Shown one piece after another: positions 51,247-60,769 of a stretch of 64,000 nt of DNA. The DNA comes from Acinetobacter sp. Ac_5812. Its GTDB lineage: Bacteria; Pseudomonadota; Gammaproteobacteria; Pseudomonadales; Moraxellaceae. The stretch spans positions 186,001-250,000 of the forward strand of contig NZ_LXUK01000001.1 of the NCBI RefSeq assembly GCF_013072695.1, read 5' to 3'. The position numbers and the translations under genes were made by a program. The notes under the pieces are model-generated. The model was given only the letters and a program-made list of their open reading frames with translations. It had not been told where the DNA came from and did no database searches. Within the stretch, counting starts at the first letter, position 1. Each line of letters opens with the position of its first letter.

Positions 51247-52422
51247 ATGCTTACAGATGCTCAAGTCAGAAAGATCAAACCTGCCGAAAAGAAAGCCAAA
51301 TATTCTGATGAAAAAGGCATGTATCTGGAAGTCACACCATCAGGCGGTATGCACTGGCGTATGAAATTTCGCTTCAATGGCAAAGAAAATATTTTCAGCA
51401 TTGGCACATATCCCGACACCACACTTGCCCAAGCGAGAAGAATTCGTGATGAAGCAAAGTTAAAACTCAAAGACGGCATTAATCCAAACGAAGCAAAAAA
51501 ACAAAAAAAATTACTGGTCGATGAAAGTACGCTTTTCAGACCACTTGCGATGGAATGGATGCAAGATCGTAAAGCAGTGATAAAAGAAGCGACTTATTTA
51601 CGTGATTTATCCGTATTTGAAAAAGACCTATTCCCTGCTTTAGGTGATATGCCTATTGATAAGATCAAAGGGAAAGATGTACTCGCTTGCGCCAAAAAAA
51701 TTGAAGAGCGTGGTGCATTAGAAATGGCGAAACGCTCAATCCCTTTAGCTGGGCGTATTTTCCGCTTTGCAATATGTAAAGGTATTATTGAGAACGATCC
51801 TACTCCACACTTAGGAGAGGCGCTCAAGCCACGCAAAGTAAAAAATATGGCACGTTTAGATATTTCAGAATTTCCTGCCTTTCTTGAACGTATGGATCGT
51901 TACCACGGTAACCTTATCATTCGATCTGCCTTACAGTTTATGACACTTACTTTTGTCAGAACAGCAGAGCTTAGAATGATGGAGTGGGATGAGATTGATT
52001 ATGAAAATCGTTTATGGCGTATTCCTGCACACAAAATGAAAATGGGTATGCCTCACATTGTACCGTTATCAAAGCAAGCTTTAGAAATATTGCAAAATAT
52101 TCAACCAATTACAGGCATAAAACAGTATGTTTTTTATAACTACAGTACTGCAAAGCCAATCAGTAGCAACGCTCTTTTATGCGCAATTCGGACTATGGGC
52201 TATAACGGTAAAATGACAGGTCATGGATTTCGTGGACTTGCATCTACAACTCTACATGAACAAGGATATAGAAATGATGCTATTGAGATTCAACTAGCTC
52301 ATAGGGTTGGAAATACTGTATCTCAGGCTTATAACCATGCACAACACCTAGACTACCGTATCAAAATGATGCAGGAATGGTCTGATTTTATTGATAATTT
52401 GAAGAATAAAATTCTTTCCTGA
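51247..52422 (+). CDS. int: P4-type tyrosine integrase (tRNA-targeting)
   Basis: 391 residues. An N-terminal DUF4102 arm-binding domain (LTDAQVRKIKPAEKKAKYSD..GMYLEV), a core-binding SAM-like domain (about 95-190), and the catalytic domain are in order. The catalytic domain holds TFVRTAELRMMEWDEID (Arg), MPHIVPLS (His/Lys region), GHGFRGLAST (His-x-x-Arg) and QLAHRVGNTVSQAYNHA (His and the nucleophile Tyr). All residues needed for activity appear intact. The enzyme would insert and excise the element at the tRNA-Ser end 183 bases upstream. Confidence 0.95.
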   Translation: MLTDAQVRKIKPAEKKAKYSDEKGMYLEVTPSGGMHWRMKFRFNGKENIFSIGTYPDTTLAQARRIRDEAKLKLKDGINPNEAKKQKKLLVDESTLFRPLAMEWMQDRKAVIKEATYLRDLSVFEKDLFPALGDMPIDKIKGKDVLACAKKIEERGALEMAKRSIPLAGRIFRFAICKGIIENDPTPHLGEALKPRKVKNMARLDISEFPAFLERMDRYHGNLIIRSALQFMTLTFVRTAELRMMEWDEIDYENRLWRIPAHKMKMGMPHIVPLSKQALEILQNIQPITGIKQYVFYNYSTAKPISSNALLCAIRTMGYNGKMTGHGFRGLASTTLHEQGYRNDAIEIQLAHRVGNTVSQAYNHAQHLDYRIKMMQEWSDFIDNLKNKILS

Positions 52423-52467
52423 TTATCAAAATTCTAAAATAAAGTTTTAATCTTCTTGCATAAAATT

Positions 52468-52508
52468 GTAGGGTATCCTATATTAGCAATCAAAGTAGGA
52501 TATCCTAC
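52468..52508. promoter_or_regulatory. paired palindromic operator upstream of the RHH-like gene
   Basis: GTAGGATATCCTAC (52495-52508) is a perfect 14-bp palindrome. GTAGGGTATCCTA (52468-52480) is a near copy 27 bases upstream. They end 38 bases before the ATG, covering the likely promoter, so the product or a partner probably represses it. Confidence 0.65.
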
Positions 52509-52546
52509 AAATATTAGCATTATAAAATTTTAAAAGGATTTTACCA

Positions 52547-53140
52547 ATGGTAAAAACTAGAGCTGAAATTAATCAAGAAAGTAATGACCGCCGTGGAGTA
52601 GTTAACAAGGCCTTTAAGTTGCATCAGAATACTGTTGATGCTATTCGCAGTTTTTCTGATGATTCGGAGAAATCTCAAGCCCAACTCGTGACTAATGCTT
52701 TTGATGGTTTTTATACACCTTTACCTGCTGGCTATGAAAATGAATATGGTGAAGATATTTCAGCAGATATTTATATTTATCATCCCTATAGTTTAGAAAC
52801 ATGGCTCATTATCACGAATGTTGGATATGACTATGATGAAGAGAAAGAAATTGATTTTAATGAAATTAACTTTGAGGACATGATTAATTACTTTATTAGC
52901 CAGCATTTGCCAGGTCTTCATATCAATCATATCAAGATTTTCTATACCCCAATACTCGGCTCAGGTGAGTTCTACAGACCAAATTTCTCCAAATTAAAGC
53001 AAGAAATGTACAAAGAGTCAGTATCTTTCTTTTTTGACCTGTTCCATGAAATGCCAACCCTATTCCGATACAAGAATCTTGAAATGGTTCCAATGTTGGA
53101 GGATTATAAAGAATATGAAAAATTATTAAAACTATATTAA
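52547..53140 (+). CDS. hypothetical protein with ribbon-helix-helix-like N-terminus
   Basis: 197 residues. Residues 17-52 (VNKAFKLHQNTVDAIRSF, then SEKSQAQLVTNAF) have the beta-strand/two-helix pattern of Arc/MetJ-type ribbon-helix-helix DNA-binding proteins. The C-terminal 140 residues are acidic and aromatic-rich (for example YIYHPYSLETWLIITNVGYDYDEE) and resemble nothing I know. A paired palindrome stands directly before it, fitting autoregulation. AAAAGGA at eight bases supports ATG 52547. It is the first gene after the integrase. It could be an element-maintenance regulator or a cargo protein. Confidence 0.75.
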   Translation: MVKTRAEINQESNDRRGVVNKAFKLHQNTVDAIRSFSDDSEKSQAQLVTNAFDGFYTPLPAGYENEYGEDISADIYIYHPYSLETWLIITNVGYDYDEEKEIDFNEINFEDMINYFISQHLPGLHINHIKIFYTPILGSGEFYRPNFSKLKQEMYKESVSFFFDLFHEMPTLFRYKNLEMVPMLEDYKEYEKLLKLY

Positions 53141-53261
53141 TTTCAAAAATTTAAATATATTGAAAGTTAATAAGTGAATATTCTGCTAATGAATATTTGA
53201 ATGTTATCATCATTTACTATTACCATTTCTTACTTTATTAACTTGTTATGATTTTTATCTA

Positions 53262-53300
53262 AGAGACGGAGCTTACTTCATCAGTAAGCCTCTTTTCTTT
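53262..53300 (+). terminator. terminator of the RHH-like gene
   Basis: GCTTACT (53271-53277) and AGTAAGC (53283-53289) with loop TCATC, stem extended by flanking GAG/CTC, then a T-rich tail. The remainder of 53141-53366 shows no gene. Confidence 0.75.
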
Positions 53301-53366
53301 ACATATTAAAATTTAAAAACTTACCAGACAAAAATTGCCCTCTCATCATCATTGAAACTATGCTAA

Positions 53367-56300
53367 CTAAGAGCTTTTCAAAATAAATTCTTTTAGAAAT
53401 GCTGAGACTTTAACATTCACTTTGAAGAGAGGTATTGTACCTTCCTCAACTTTCTCAAAATATTGTTTTGCCTTTACTTTATCAACAGAACTCAACAATT
53501 GTCCAAAACGTCCAAATTCATCAATATTACTTTCATTCACATGAACATTGATTAGCTGCCTCAGTTTCTTTTCATCTAGTCCCAAAGAATGAGCAATTTC
53601 GTGAATTTCATCCTCTTTAGCCTTAAATTGATATTCAGTAATGTAATCCCTAAACGATTTCCCCTCATTGAGCTGCACATCACCACGCTGAATCGCATGT
53701 AAGAAAATATTAGCAAATTTTTGTTCTTCTTGCGTAAGTGCAGCAAAACTCTTATGCAGCTCATTTAATGCTTCTTCAACTGAAGCAACTTTACTTCCAT
53801 CATTTAAAGATTTTAAGTATTTGTTAAATCGACTATTCATGTAGTCAGAGTCAATTTTATCGGTATCGATTTCCGTCAAATAACCTTCGATTTCAAATGG
53901 TACGTTTCTCCCTGTTCCACCACCACCCCCAGCCGAGAAAAGCTCTTTGTAACGTAGTGCTAAAATCAAGTAAGTTTGCTTATCTATATCAACTTGAAGA
54001 CTATATTCTTTTTCATCTTCATCCTTGAAATCATAACTTAATGTATTCCAATTAAAGCCTTGAATTTTTGCAGCTTCCAGATAGTCATTAAGCTGTTTAA
54101 ACAGTTTGGCAAACTGACCACAAGATTCTTTATCCTGTGGCAACCGATCAAAGTTAGTGATTTTTGCAGATTTAAATAATTGGCAAATTTCCTGATAAAT
54201 GAAATTCATTCTTTTTAAATTGATTTCCAACTTATCAACAAATAAAGCCAATGGCTTATCACCCGAATATAATTTGACGGCAGCATCAATATTACGTTTC
54301 ATGGTGTGGGGTTTACGATAGTATCGAATCATACCAAAAGGCTTATCTTTACCAAATAAGCGGTTTGTACGTGAAAATGCCTGAATTAAGTTTGCATATT
54401 CAAGTACTTTATCTAAATACAAGGTATTGACCCATTTAGAGTCGAATCCTGTTAGCATCTGGTCTACAACAATAAGTAAATCAATTTGCTTGTCAGGGAT
54501 ATGTTCAATCCGTTCATAAGGCTTTTTGTGTGCCAACCGATTAGCAATATCTCTTTTAAACTTGGCATGTGTTGCCATATTAAATTTCATGCCATAACGT
54601 GCGTTATAATCTTCTATAATTTCGACCAAACCATCTTCTTTAAAGGCAAATCCATCGGTATTGTCAATATTTGGATCAAACAATGCCGTAATTTTTAATG
54701 CAGGATTGGCTTGTTTAAATAGGCGGTAATACTCAATTGCCTCTTTAATACTACTAGTGGCAAAGATGCCGTGAAATTTATAGTTTTGGCTATATTGCAC
54801 CCAATTTTCTAAAATATCTGAAACGACCTTATTTTGATGTTCAGGCTCATGATATTGTTCGGTTAGAACGTAATCTTCGATTCCCTTAATGTATTTATTC
54901 GCCTGATCTGTATAGCCTGCCATTTTGACTTTACTGCTGTTCATAAAGTCATTATAGATCACACTCTTTTTAGGATCAGCCAAAGCCTCTGCTACTGTAT
55001 TAGCTTTGGCTTTATGCAATGCGACTGCTTCACGAAGTTTAGAATCTTTATAGGTAGAAATCAGGTAAGGGTCAAAACCAAGTACGTTTTTGTCACGGAT
55101 ACCATCTGCAATACTGTAACGATGTAATTCATGACCAAATACAGTTGCGGTCGTATTGAGTTTCTTTTCGTTTTCTTCCTGAATCGGTGTGCCTGTAAAC
55201 CCAAAGAATACCGCTTGTGGAAAAGTATCTTTGATGGTCAATAACATATCACCAAAAGTTGAACGATGTGCTTCATCAACAATAATCACAATACGCTTAT
55301 TCTGCATTTGCTCTAAATCATGCGTATTGACTCCACTTTCTCCATTTTTGATATTACTCATTTTTTGAATAGATGTGACAATAAGTGCATGCTTATAGTT
55401 ATTACTTTTTAGTTTACTGATCAAAGCATAAGTATTTTCGGTCGATTGTACATAATTTTTATTCGCATCTATTCCAACATTTTTTTTGTCAGATTCATCT
55501 GCAAAGTTATTATATTGCTCTAATGACTGTGTACCGAGTTCAATCCGATCCATTAAAAAAATTACTTTATCTGCATCTTTAGATGTTGCAATGAGGTAAG
55601 CAGATTTAAAGCTGGTCATGGTTTTACCTGAACCTGTAGTATGCCAGATATATCCACCTAAACGATCTCGTCCATCCCATTCAATACGGGCCACACGGTC
55701 CGAAATAGCACGTACAGCATAAAACTGATAACTACGCATGACTTTCAGTACACCATCAGTTCTATCCGCAACAGTATAAAAACCGATAAGCTGGTGTGCC
55801 ATTGGGATAGACAAAAGATCTGCTGCAATATCTTTCCAGTAATTCATTGGCTCATTGTTAAAGTCAGCCCAGTTAAAGTAATAATCTGAGTTAAATTTTC
55901 CATCAGGACCAGGATTGGCAAAATATTTTGTTTCTTCAGGATTCATGGCAACAAAGATTTGCACCAAAGAAAATAAGCCTGAAAATATGCCTTCATGTGC
56001 ATATTTTTCAATTTGATATGCTGCTTGACTGGCGGGTACGCCTGAACGTTTCAATTCTAAATGAAACAAAGGCATACCATTTATCAATAGCAATAAGTCA
56101 CCACGACGATCATTAAGAATAGGTGATGATGTTGGAAACTTAGGTTGTTGTACAATTTGGTAACGGCTTTTACCTGCTGCAATCTCTTGTCTATCGTAAA
56201 TGTTCAGACTAATTTCTTTACCTAAGTGCAAAGTATCCTTTGGGTTGTCTCGCTTAATCGAAACAGTCTTACCATTAATAAAACCATTCAATGCCAATGG

Positions 56301-56522
56301 TGTCCGCAAGGTTTTGATTTGTTCTAAAATTTGTTGCATCTCACCATCGGTTAATGGCTGATTGTTTAAACGGTCAATTTCACGATTGTTTTCAAATAGA
56401 ATCTGCGCCCAATTGTTGAGTAAATCCTTTTCCGTTGGATTTTTGATAACTTCTTTCCAACCTTTGTTAAGTAGGGCTTCTATGAGTGCTTTTTCAAATT
56501 CTACTTCGTTTTTAAAGGTCAT
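53367..56522 (-). CDS. hsdR: type I restriction enzyme, R subunit
   Basis: 1051 residues. The N-terminal PD-(D/E)xK nuclease is visible as RRGDLLLLINGMPLFHLELKRSG (Asp, then Glu-x-Lys). The SF2 translocase follows, with Walker A HTTGSGKTMTSF (about residue 295), DEAH box VDEAHRSTFGD (about 425), motif III FTGTPIQ and motif VI AFSRTNR. A helical C-terminal part binds the methyltransferase core. All active-site residues seem intact. HsdR translocates unmethylated DNA and cuts at a distance. It lies third in an hsdM-hsdS-hsdR order, 84 bases after hsdS, all on the minus strand of the element. Confidence 0.96.
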   Translation of the reverse strand: MTFKNEVEFEKALIEALLNKGWKEVIKNPTEKDLLNNWAQILFENNREIDRLNNQPLTDGEMQQILEQIKTLRTPLALNGFINGKTVSIKRDNPKDTLHLGKEISLNIYDRQEIAAGKSRYQIVQQPKFPTSSPILNDRRGDLLLLINGMPLFHLELKRSGVPASQAAYQIEKYAHEGIFSGLFSLVQIFVAMNPEETKYFANPGPDGKFNSDYYFNWADFNNEPMNYWKDIAADLLSIPMAHQLIGFYTVADRTDGVLKVMRSYQFYAVRAISDRVARIEWDGRDRLGGYIWHTTGSGKTMTSFKSAYLIATSKDADKVIFLMDRIELGTQSLEQYNNFADESDKKNVGIDANKNYVQSTENTYALISKLKSNNYKHALIVTSIQKMSNIKNGESGVNTHDLEQMQNKRIVIIVDEAHRSTFGDMLLTIKDTFPQAVFFGFTGTPIQEENEKKLNTTATVFGHELHRYSIADGIRDKNVLGFDPYLISTYKDSKLREAVALHKAKANTVAEALADPKKSVIYNDFMNSSKVKMAGYTDQANKYIKGIEDYVLTEQYHEPEHQNKVVSDILENWVQYSQNYKFHGIFATSSIKEAIEYYRLFKQANPALKITALFDPNIDNTDGFAFKEDGLVEIIEDYNARYGMKFNMATHAKFKRDIANRLAHKKPYERIEHIPDKQIDLLIVVDQMLTGFDSKWVNTLYLDKVLEYANLIQAFSRTNRLFGKDKPFGMIRYYRKPHTMKRNIDAAVKLYSGDKPLALFVDKLEINLKRMNFIYQEICQLFKSAKITNFDRLPQDKESCGQFAKLFKQLNDYLEAAKIQGFNWNTLSYDFKDEDEKEYSLQVDIDKQTYLILALRYKELFSAGGGGGTGRNVPFEIEGYLTEIDTDKIDSDYMNSRFNKYLKSLNDGSKVASVEEALNELHKSFAALTQEEQKFANIFLHAIQRGDVQLNEGKSFRDYITEYQFKAKEDEIHEIAHSLGLDEKKLRQLINVHVNESNIDEFGRFGQLLSSVDKVKAKQYFEKVEEGTIPLFKVNVKVSAFLKEFILKSS

Positions 56523-56606
56523 GGTCTATTTACTTTTATCAAGTGATATTAGCTTTAAGCATTCAGTTGCTTAAAATCTCAAGCAACTGAATTATTCAAT
56601 ATTATA

Positions 56607-57845
56607 TTAAACAAACATTTTTTCCAAAAAAGCTTGTTTTAGATTTTTTAGAGTTTGAAGCTGTTGCTGTTGTAGTACAAGGGTTCTATCAAGTTGTTTA
56701 AAGAATTGCCCTACTTTCTTCTGTTCCTCCAGTGTAGGACAATAGATTGGCATTTCCATAAATATCGTATCTTTTATTGCTAAACGATCCGAACGAGCGC
56801 CAGTATCACCATTTAAAAACATAAATTTATGCCAAATTGATGTTTCAAAATAAGTTTCTAAAAACTGATAATCTACACCTTGTACTCTAAAAACAAAATA
56901 AAGTGGGGAAACCACGCCTGTTCGACCTAGCTTATTACGCTTGATAGGACCTACTGGAGCAAAGTTAGATATACGAGGGTTGTAGATAAAATCATTAGCC
57001 TTTACAACATAGTACCCTTTAATATTACTTGCATTCGATATATCTTTGTCAAAAAAATCACGTTGTGAAATGACACCAAATTGAGCAGAGTTTGTAAAAG
57101 TTTCTGAATATAAATTTTCGCAATTCTTTTCAAGCACTTTAAAAGAAATATCTTTTAATTGCTTTTCTTCCCAATCCTCAATAAACCCTTTTAAACGAAT
57201 CTCAGGCTGCTTACATCCTTCTTTGGGAAACATTTTTTCCAACATAGCTTTTTTAAGATATTGCGTTTGGCCTAGTTTCTTTTCTTGTAAAGCAATAAAT
57301 TTATCAAGATTTTGGAAAAAGTTGCCGATTTGGGTTTGTTCATCATAACTAGAAAAGAAAGATAAGAATTCTTTCATGTCTGATGAAAGAATATGCCTAA
57401 TCGTATTACCTGTAGCAATTTTTTCAATAGCTTTTTTCGCATTATTCGTTTGCCATTGATAATTTAAAAAGTGAGGATTAGTTTGCATCTTATAATCTGA
57501 AAACATAATCAAAGCATGAGCTGCTGAATTATTTAATTCTTCAGAAATTACAGCAGAATGTCCTACATGACCTGACTGAACCATCACAAGATCATCAGTT
57601 TTAAGCCACTTATCCTTTTGTTTTAAGTAAAAATAATCATCAATAAAAATTTGTGATTTTTTATTGATTTTTCCATCTTTTACATTATTGGATTCTAAAT
57701 AAAAATTTCCTTTTTTCACATAAAAAGGAGTCGCTGTACCAACAAAGGCATTCCGAATCCTTCCAAAAATATTATTTAATGGTTGCTCTTTCCAGCTTTC
57801 GCTATATCCATTAAACCTTACCACAGGGCATTTTTGCTTTTCCAC
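56607..57845 (-). CDS. hsdS: type I restriction-modification, specificity subunit
   Basis: 412 residues with two target-recognition domains (about 5-165 and 215-370), each followed by a conserved helical spacer. The two spacers end almost identically, LKKAMLEKMFP (about 196) and LKQAFLEKMFV at the C-terminus, as usual for HsdS. The bipartite recognition sequence cannot be predicted by eye. The start codon is GTG 57845, just after the hsdM stop, with GGGG at seven bases; hsdM and hsdS are therefore coupled. The subunit looks complete, without signs of a frameshift. Confidence 0.94.
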   Translation of the reverse strand: MEKQKCPVVRFNGYSESWKEQPLNNIFGRIRNAFVGTATPFYVKKGNFYLESNNVKDGKINKKSQIFIDDYFYLKQKDKWLKTDDLVMVQSGHVGHSAVISEELNNSAAHALIMFSDYKMQTNPHFLNYQWQTNNAKKAIEKIATGNTIRHILSSDMKEFLSFFSSYDEQTQIGNFFQNLDKFIALQEKKLGQTQYLKKAMLEKMFPKEGCKQPEIRLKGFIEDWEEKQLKDISFKVLEKNCENLYSETFTNSAQFGVISQRDFFDKDISNASNIKGYYVVKANDFIYNPRISNFAPVGPIKRNKLGRTGVVSPLYFVFRVQGVDYQFLETYFETSIWHKFMFLNGDTGARSDRLAIKDTIFMEMPIYCPTLEEQKKVGQFFKQLDRTLVLQQQQLQTLKNLKQAFLEKMFV

Positions 57846-57846
57846 A

Positions 57847-60603
57847 TTACGCCCCTTTTAACAAAGTTTGAAACTGCTTCAAGCCTTGCATGTCAAAAGC
57901 ATCACCAGCTAGATCATCTATTAGGTAGGCAAGACTATTTTCCGCTTCAGTGAGTTTTTGCGTAGTTTCTGTATAAGTCACCGCATACTTATCCACCAAA
58001 GCCTGCACCACATCAGTCAAATGCTCAATCACTTCTTTCGGCAATTCTAAAATTGCTCTTACAATTGGGTTAACCCATTTCTCTTCGAGCAATTCTAATA
58101 CCTGTGCATCTTCCAAAGCTTCAATCGTAGCTTTGGTCAAAATATGCAAAGCATTGGCATCATCTTTGATTTCAGCTTTAAGCTGTTTTTCTCGTACAAG
58201 TAAATCTTCCACCTGGAATAATTTGGCTTCTAAAGAATCCTCAGCAAAAGTAAAATTAGCCTGCAATATTTTCAAATACGCTTTTACTTTGCCTACTGCA
58301 TAGCTGCCATTTTTATTTGCTTCAATATTTGCCCACTGCACTTCAGAATGTACCTGTACAAATTGCTCCTGTTCAGGTTTCTTTGCTTTATTACCAAGCA
58401 ATTCCAAAAACGCATTGACCGCTCGAATTTCAGGCGTTTCAATATCTTCAAAAGCCTGTCTTAATATCTTGTTAATCTCTGCTGTTACAAAAGCGTCATT
58501 GGCGTCGTTTAATAAAGTATCTTTTTCCTCTTCAGACAGAGAATCCATAATCGCTTCAATTTCAGCACTGGTTTCAGTTAAAGTACGTTCTTTGTCTTGT
58601 AAGGTGGTTAATTCATCTAGAAGTAAATGCTGTTGTACCAAATCGAATGGTAAAACATAACCCACCCAACCGTCTTGAACTTCCTGTTCTTTACCATCTT
58701 TCTTTTTAATGACTATATTTGGATTAACAATCTTGGTTGCAAGTAAACCTTCAGACTGAATAATTTCCAAATCACCTGCAATGCTTTGCCATTGATCATC
58801 CAAAGCTTGATATGCCTGATATTTATCTACTAAAGGAATATTTTCCAAACGCTTAAAAATATCAACACTCAATACATTTTCTTGCTGTGCAATATGCAAA
58901 GTCTGCATCTTGCCAATCAACTCAGCTTTTAGATAAGCACGGAAATTTGTAAAAGCGTTATTAAATTGAGTGCTGAATATCTTAACATTTTCATGTTCAT
59001 GAATCGCTTTACTGATTTCTGTGGTTGCCAATTTTACATAAGGCGTATCACTATCTGTAAATAAATCATGACGCAACTGCGGGAATGCTTTCCAATAGTC
59101 TGTATGGACATCAATTTCTTTCTTTGGAATGCCACCGAACATAGTAGCATAAATATCCCATGTTTCACTTGCTGCGGAAGAATCCACATAACGAGGGATA
59201 TTTAAGTTATAACTATGATCACGAATCTCTTGCTGACTTACAACTCTGGAGAATTTTTCAACATCTTTACGTTGAATCACGGAGTCTACAATTTTCTTGA
59301 TATTCGATGCCTGTAAGTGGTTATTTTTACCCACTTTCACAAAACCTTTCGACGCATCGACAATTAAAACGTCATTATTGCTACGACGTTGCTTTAAAAT
59401 AATGATGACGGTTGGAATACCAGTCCCAAAGAAAATATTGGCAGGCAGCCCAATAATTGCATCAATATGGTTATTTTCAATCAAGTTTGTACGAATACTT
59501 TCTTCTTCACCACCACGGAACAACACCCCGTGAGGCAAGACAATTGCCATAATACCATCTGGTTTTAGATGATATAAATCATGCAGTAGGAAAGCATAAT
59601 CCGCTTTGGTTTTTGGTGCTACACCAAAACGAGCATAACGAGGATCTGAGTCTTTATTTGTTGGATCCCACGCCTGAGAATAGGGTGGATTGGATACGAC
59701 TGCATCGACATACAATGGTTCATAGGTATTAATTGGATCATTGTCATCAAAATATGGCCAGTCATCCTCTAGGGTGTCGGCATTCCGAGCAACAATATTG
59801 GCAGGTAAAATACCACGCATAACCAAGTTCATACGAGTCAGGTTATATGTATTTTCCTTTAACTCTTGGGCATAGTATTTGATCTTATTAGCATCATTCA
59901 CATGCTTGGCAACTGAACTACCAATATTAATCAGTAATGAGCCAGAACCACTTGTTGGATCGTAAATTTTGATTTCTTGTTGATCTTTTAAGTGATGTGC
60001 AATGATTTCAGACATCAACACAGAAACTTCATGTGGTGTATAGAACTCACCTGCTTTCTTGCCTGCATTGGCAGCAAACGAACCAATCAAATACTCATAA
60101 ATAAAACCAATAACATCATAGTCTTGCTTGTTATTCATTGGAATATCTTTGATCAGTTGCAGTAAATCACTAATCGCTTTAGTCTGGCTGTTTGAGCCGT
60201 CACCTAGTTTACTTAAGCCTGTTTCTAGTGTTTTAAAAATGCCATCAAATACTTTTTTGTGTGAATTATTGATCAAACGTGAAAATGCTGAAAGTGCATC
60301 ACGGACATTGGCAACATTGAAGTCATTTCCTTTTTTTAGCCATGTCGAAAATAGATTGTCATAAGCAATAAAGTAGCCAATACCATTCTTAATAAATTCA
60401 ACCGTTTCAGCATCTTCTTCTGTCAGTGTTTCTATATCTGCCTGACTAAAATCATTTGCTTTTAAAAAATTTAATTCTTTATCTGACAAGAACTTATAAA
60501 ACATAAATCCTAAAATGTAGTCTTTATATTCATTTGCTTCAATTTTTGAGCGCATTTTATTTGCGGATTCCCAAATTTTTGAGGCGAGTTGTTGCTTGTT
60601 CAT
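57847..60603 (-). CDS. hsdM: type I restriction-modification, DNA methyltransferase subunit (long form)
   Basis: 918 residues. The N-terminal HsdM helical domain (NKQQLASKIWESANKMRSKIEANEYKDYILGFMFYKFLSDKEL) precedes the N6-adenine methylase: SAM motif YDPTSGSGSLLINIG (about 228) and catalytic VVSNPPYSQAWD (about 312). The methylase part ends near 500. The remaining 400 or so residues are an unusually long helical, coiled-coil-rich region (for example LTTLQDKERTLTETSAEIEAIMDS) not present in the classical 520-residue HsdM, but seen in a long-HsdM subgroup. ATG 60603 is chosen over the 14-residue upstream extension. First gene of the operon. Confidence 0.94.
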   Translation of the reverse strand: MNKQQLASKIWESANKMRSKIEANEYKDYILGFMFYKFLSDKELNFLKANDFSQADIETLTEEDAETVEFIKNGIGYFIAYDNLFSTWLKKGNDFNVANVRDALSAFSRLINNSHKKVFDGIFKTLETGLSKLGDGSNSQTKAISDLLQLIKDIPMNNKQDYDVIGFIYEYLIGSFAANAGKKAGEFYTPHEVSVLMSEIIAHHLKDQQEIKIYDPTSGSGSLLINIGSSVAKHVNDANKIKYYAQELKENTYNLTRMNLVMRGILPANIVARNADTLEDDWPYFDDNDPINTYEPLYVDAVVSNPPYSQAWDPTNKDSDPRYARFGVAPKTKADYAFLLHDLYHLKPDGIMAIVLPHGVLFRGGEEESIRTNLIENNHIDAIIGLPANIFFGTGIPTVIIILKQRRSNNDVLIVDASKGFVKVGKNNHLQASNIKKIVDSVIQRKDVEKFSRVVSQQEIRDHSYNLNIPRYVDSSAASETWDIYATMFGGIPKKEIDVHTDYWKAFPQLRHDLFTDSDTPYVKLATTEISKAIHEHENVKIFSTQFNNAFTNFRAYLKAELIGKMQTLHIAQQENVLSVDIFKRLENIPLVDKYQAYQALDDQWQSIAGDLEIIQSEGLLATKIVNPNIVIKKKDGKEQEVQDGWVGYVLPFDLVQQHLLLDELTTLQDKERTLTETSAEIEAIMDSLSEEEKDTLLNDANDAFVTAEINKILRQAFEDIETPEIRAVNAFLELLGNKAKKPEQEQFVQVHSEVQWANIEANKNGSYAVGKVKAYLKILQANFTFAEDSLEAKLFQVEDLLVREKQLKAEIKDDANALHILTKATIEALEDAQVLELLEEKWVNPIVRAILELPKEVIEHLTDVVQALVDKYAVTYTETTQKLTEAENSLAYLIDDLAGDAFDMQGLKQFQTLLKGA

Positions 60604-60769
60604 AGATTGTCTACAGTTAATTAAAATTGACCAAAAATAAACCAAAGTTCTTTAGCATGAGTTGCTATTGCCGTCGTCAGAAGCTTTAGCCTGTGACATT
60701 CTCACCAATTTGTTCAAGGTTCTCAACTTATAGTTGTTATTTTTTAATTAATCGACAAAAGAAAGTCAA

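Noticed and set aside
51131..51364. 77-codon frame overlapping the integrase start
   Set aside because: Overlaps the integrase N-terminus in another frame and the promoter repeats; no ribosome site.
53141..53366. Possible small gene between the RHH-like gene and hsdR
   Set aside because: Only stop-rich AT sequence and a terminator hairpin are visible.
56607..57845. Phase-variable or inverted repeats for hsdS shuffling
   Set aside because: Only one hsdS gene and no second partial copy or recombinase beside it; the repeated LEKMF ends are the normal conserved spacers.
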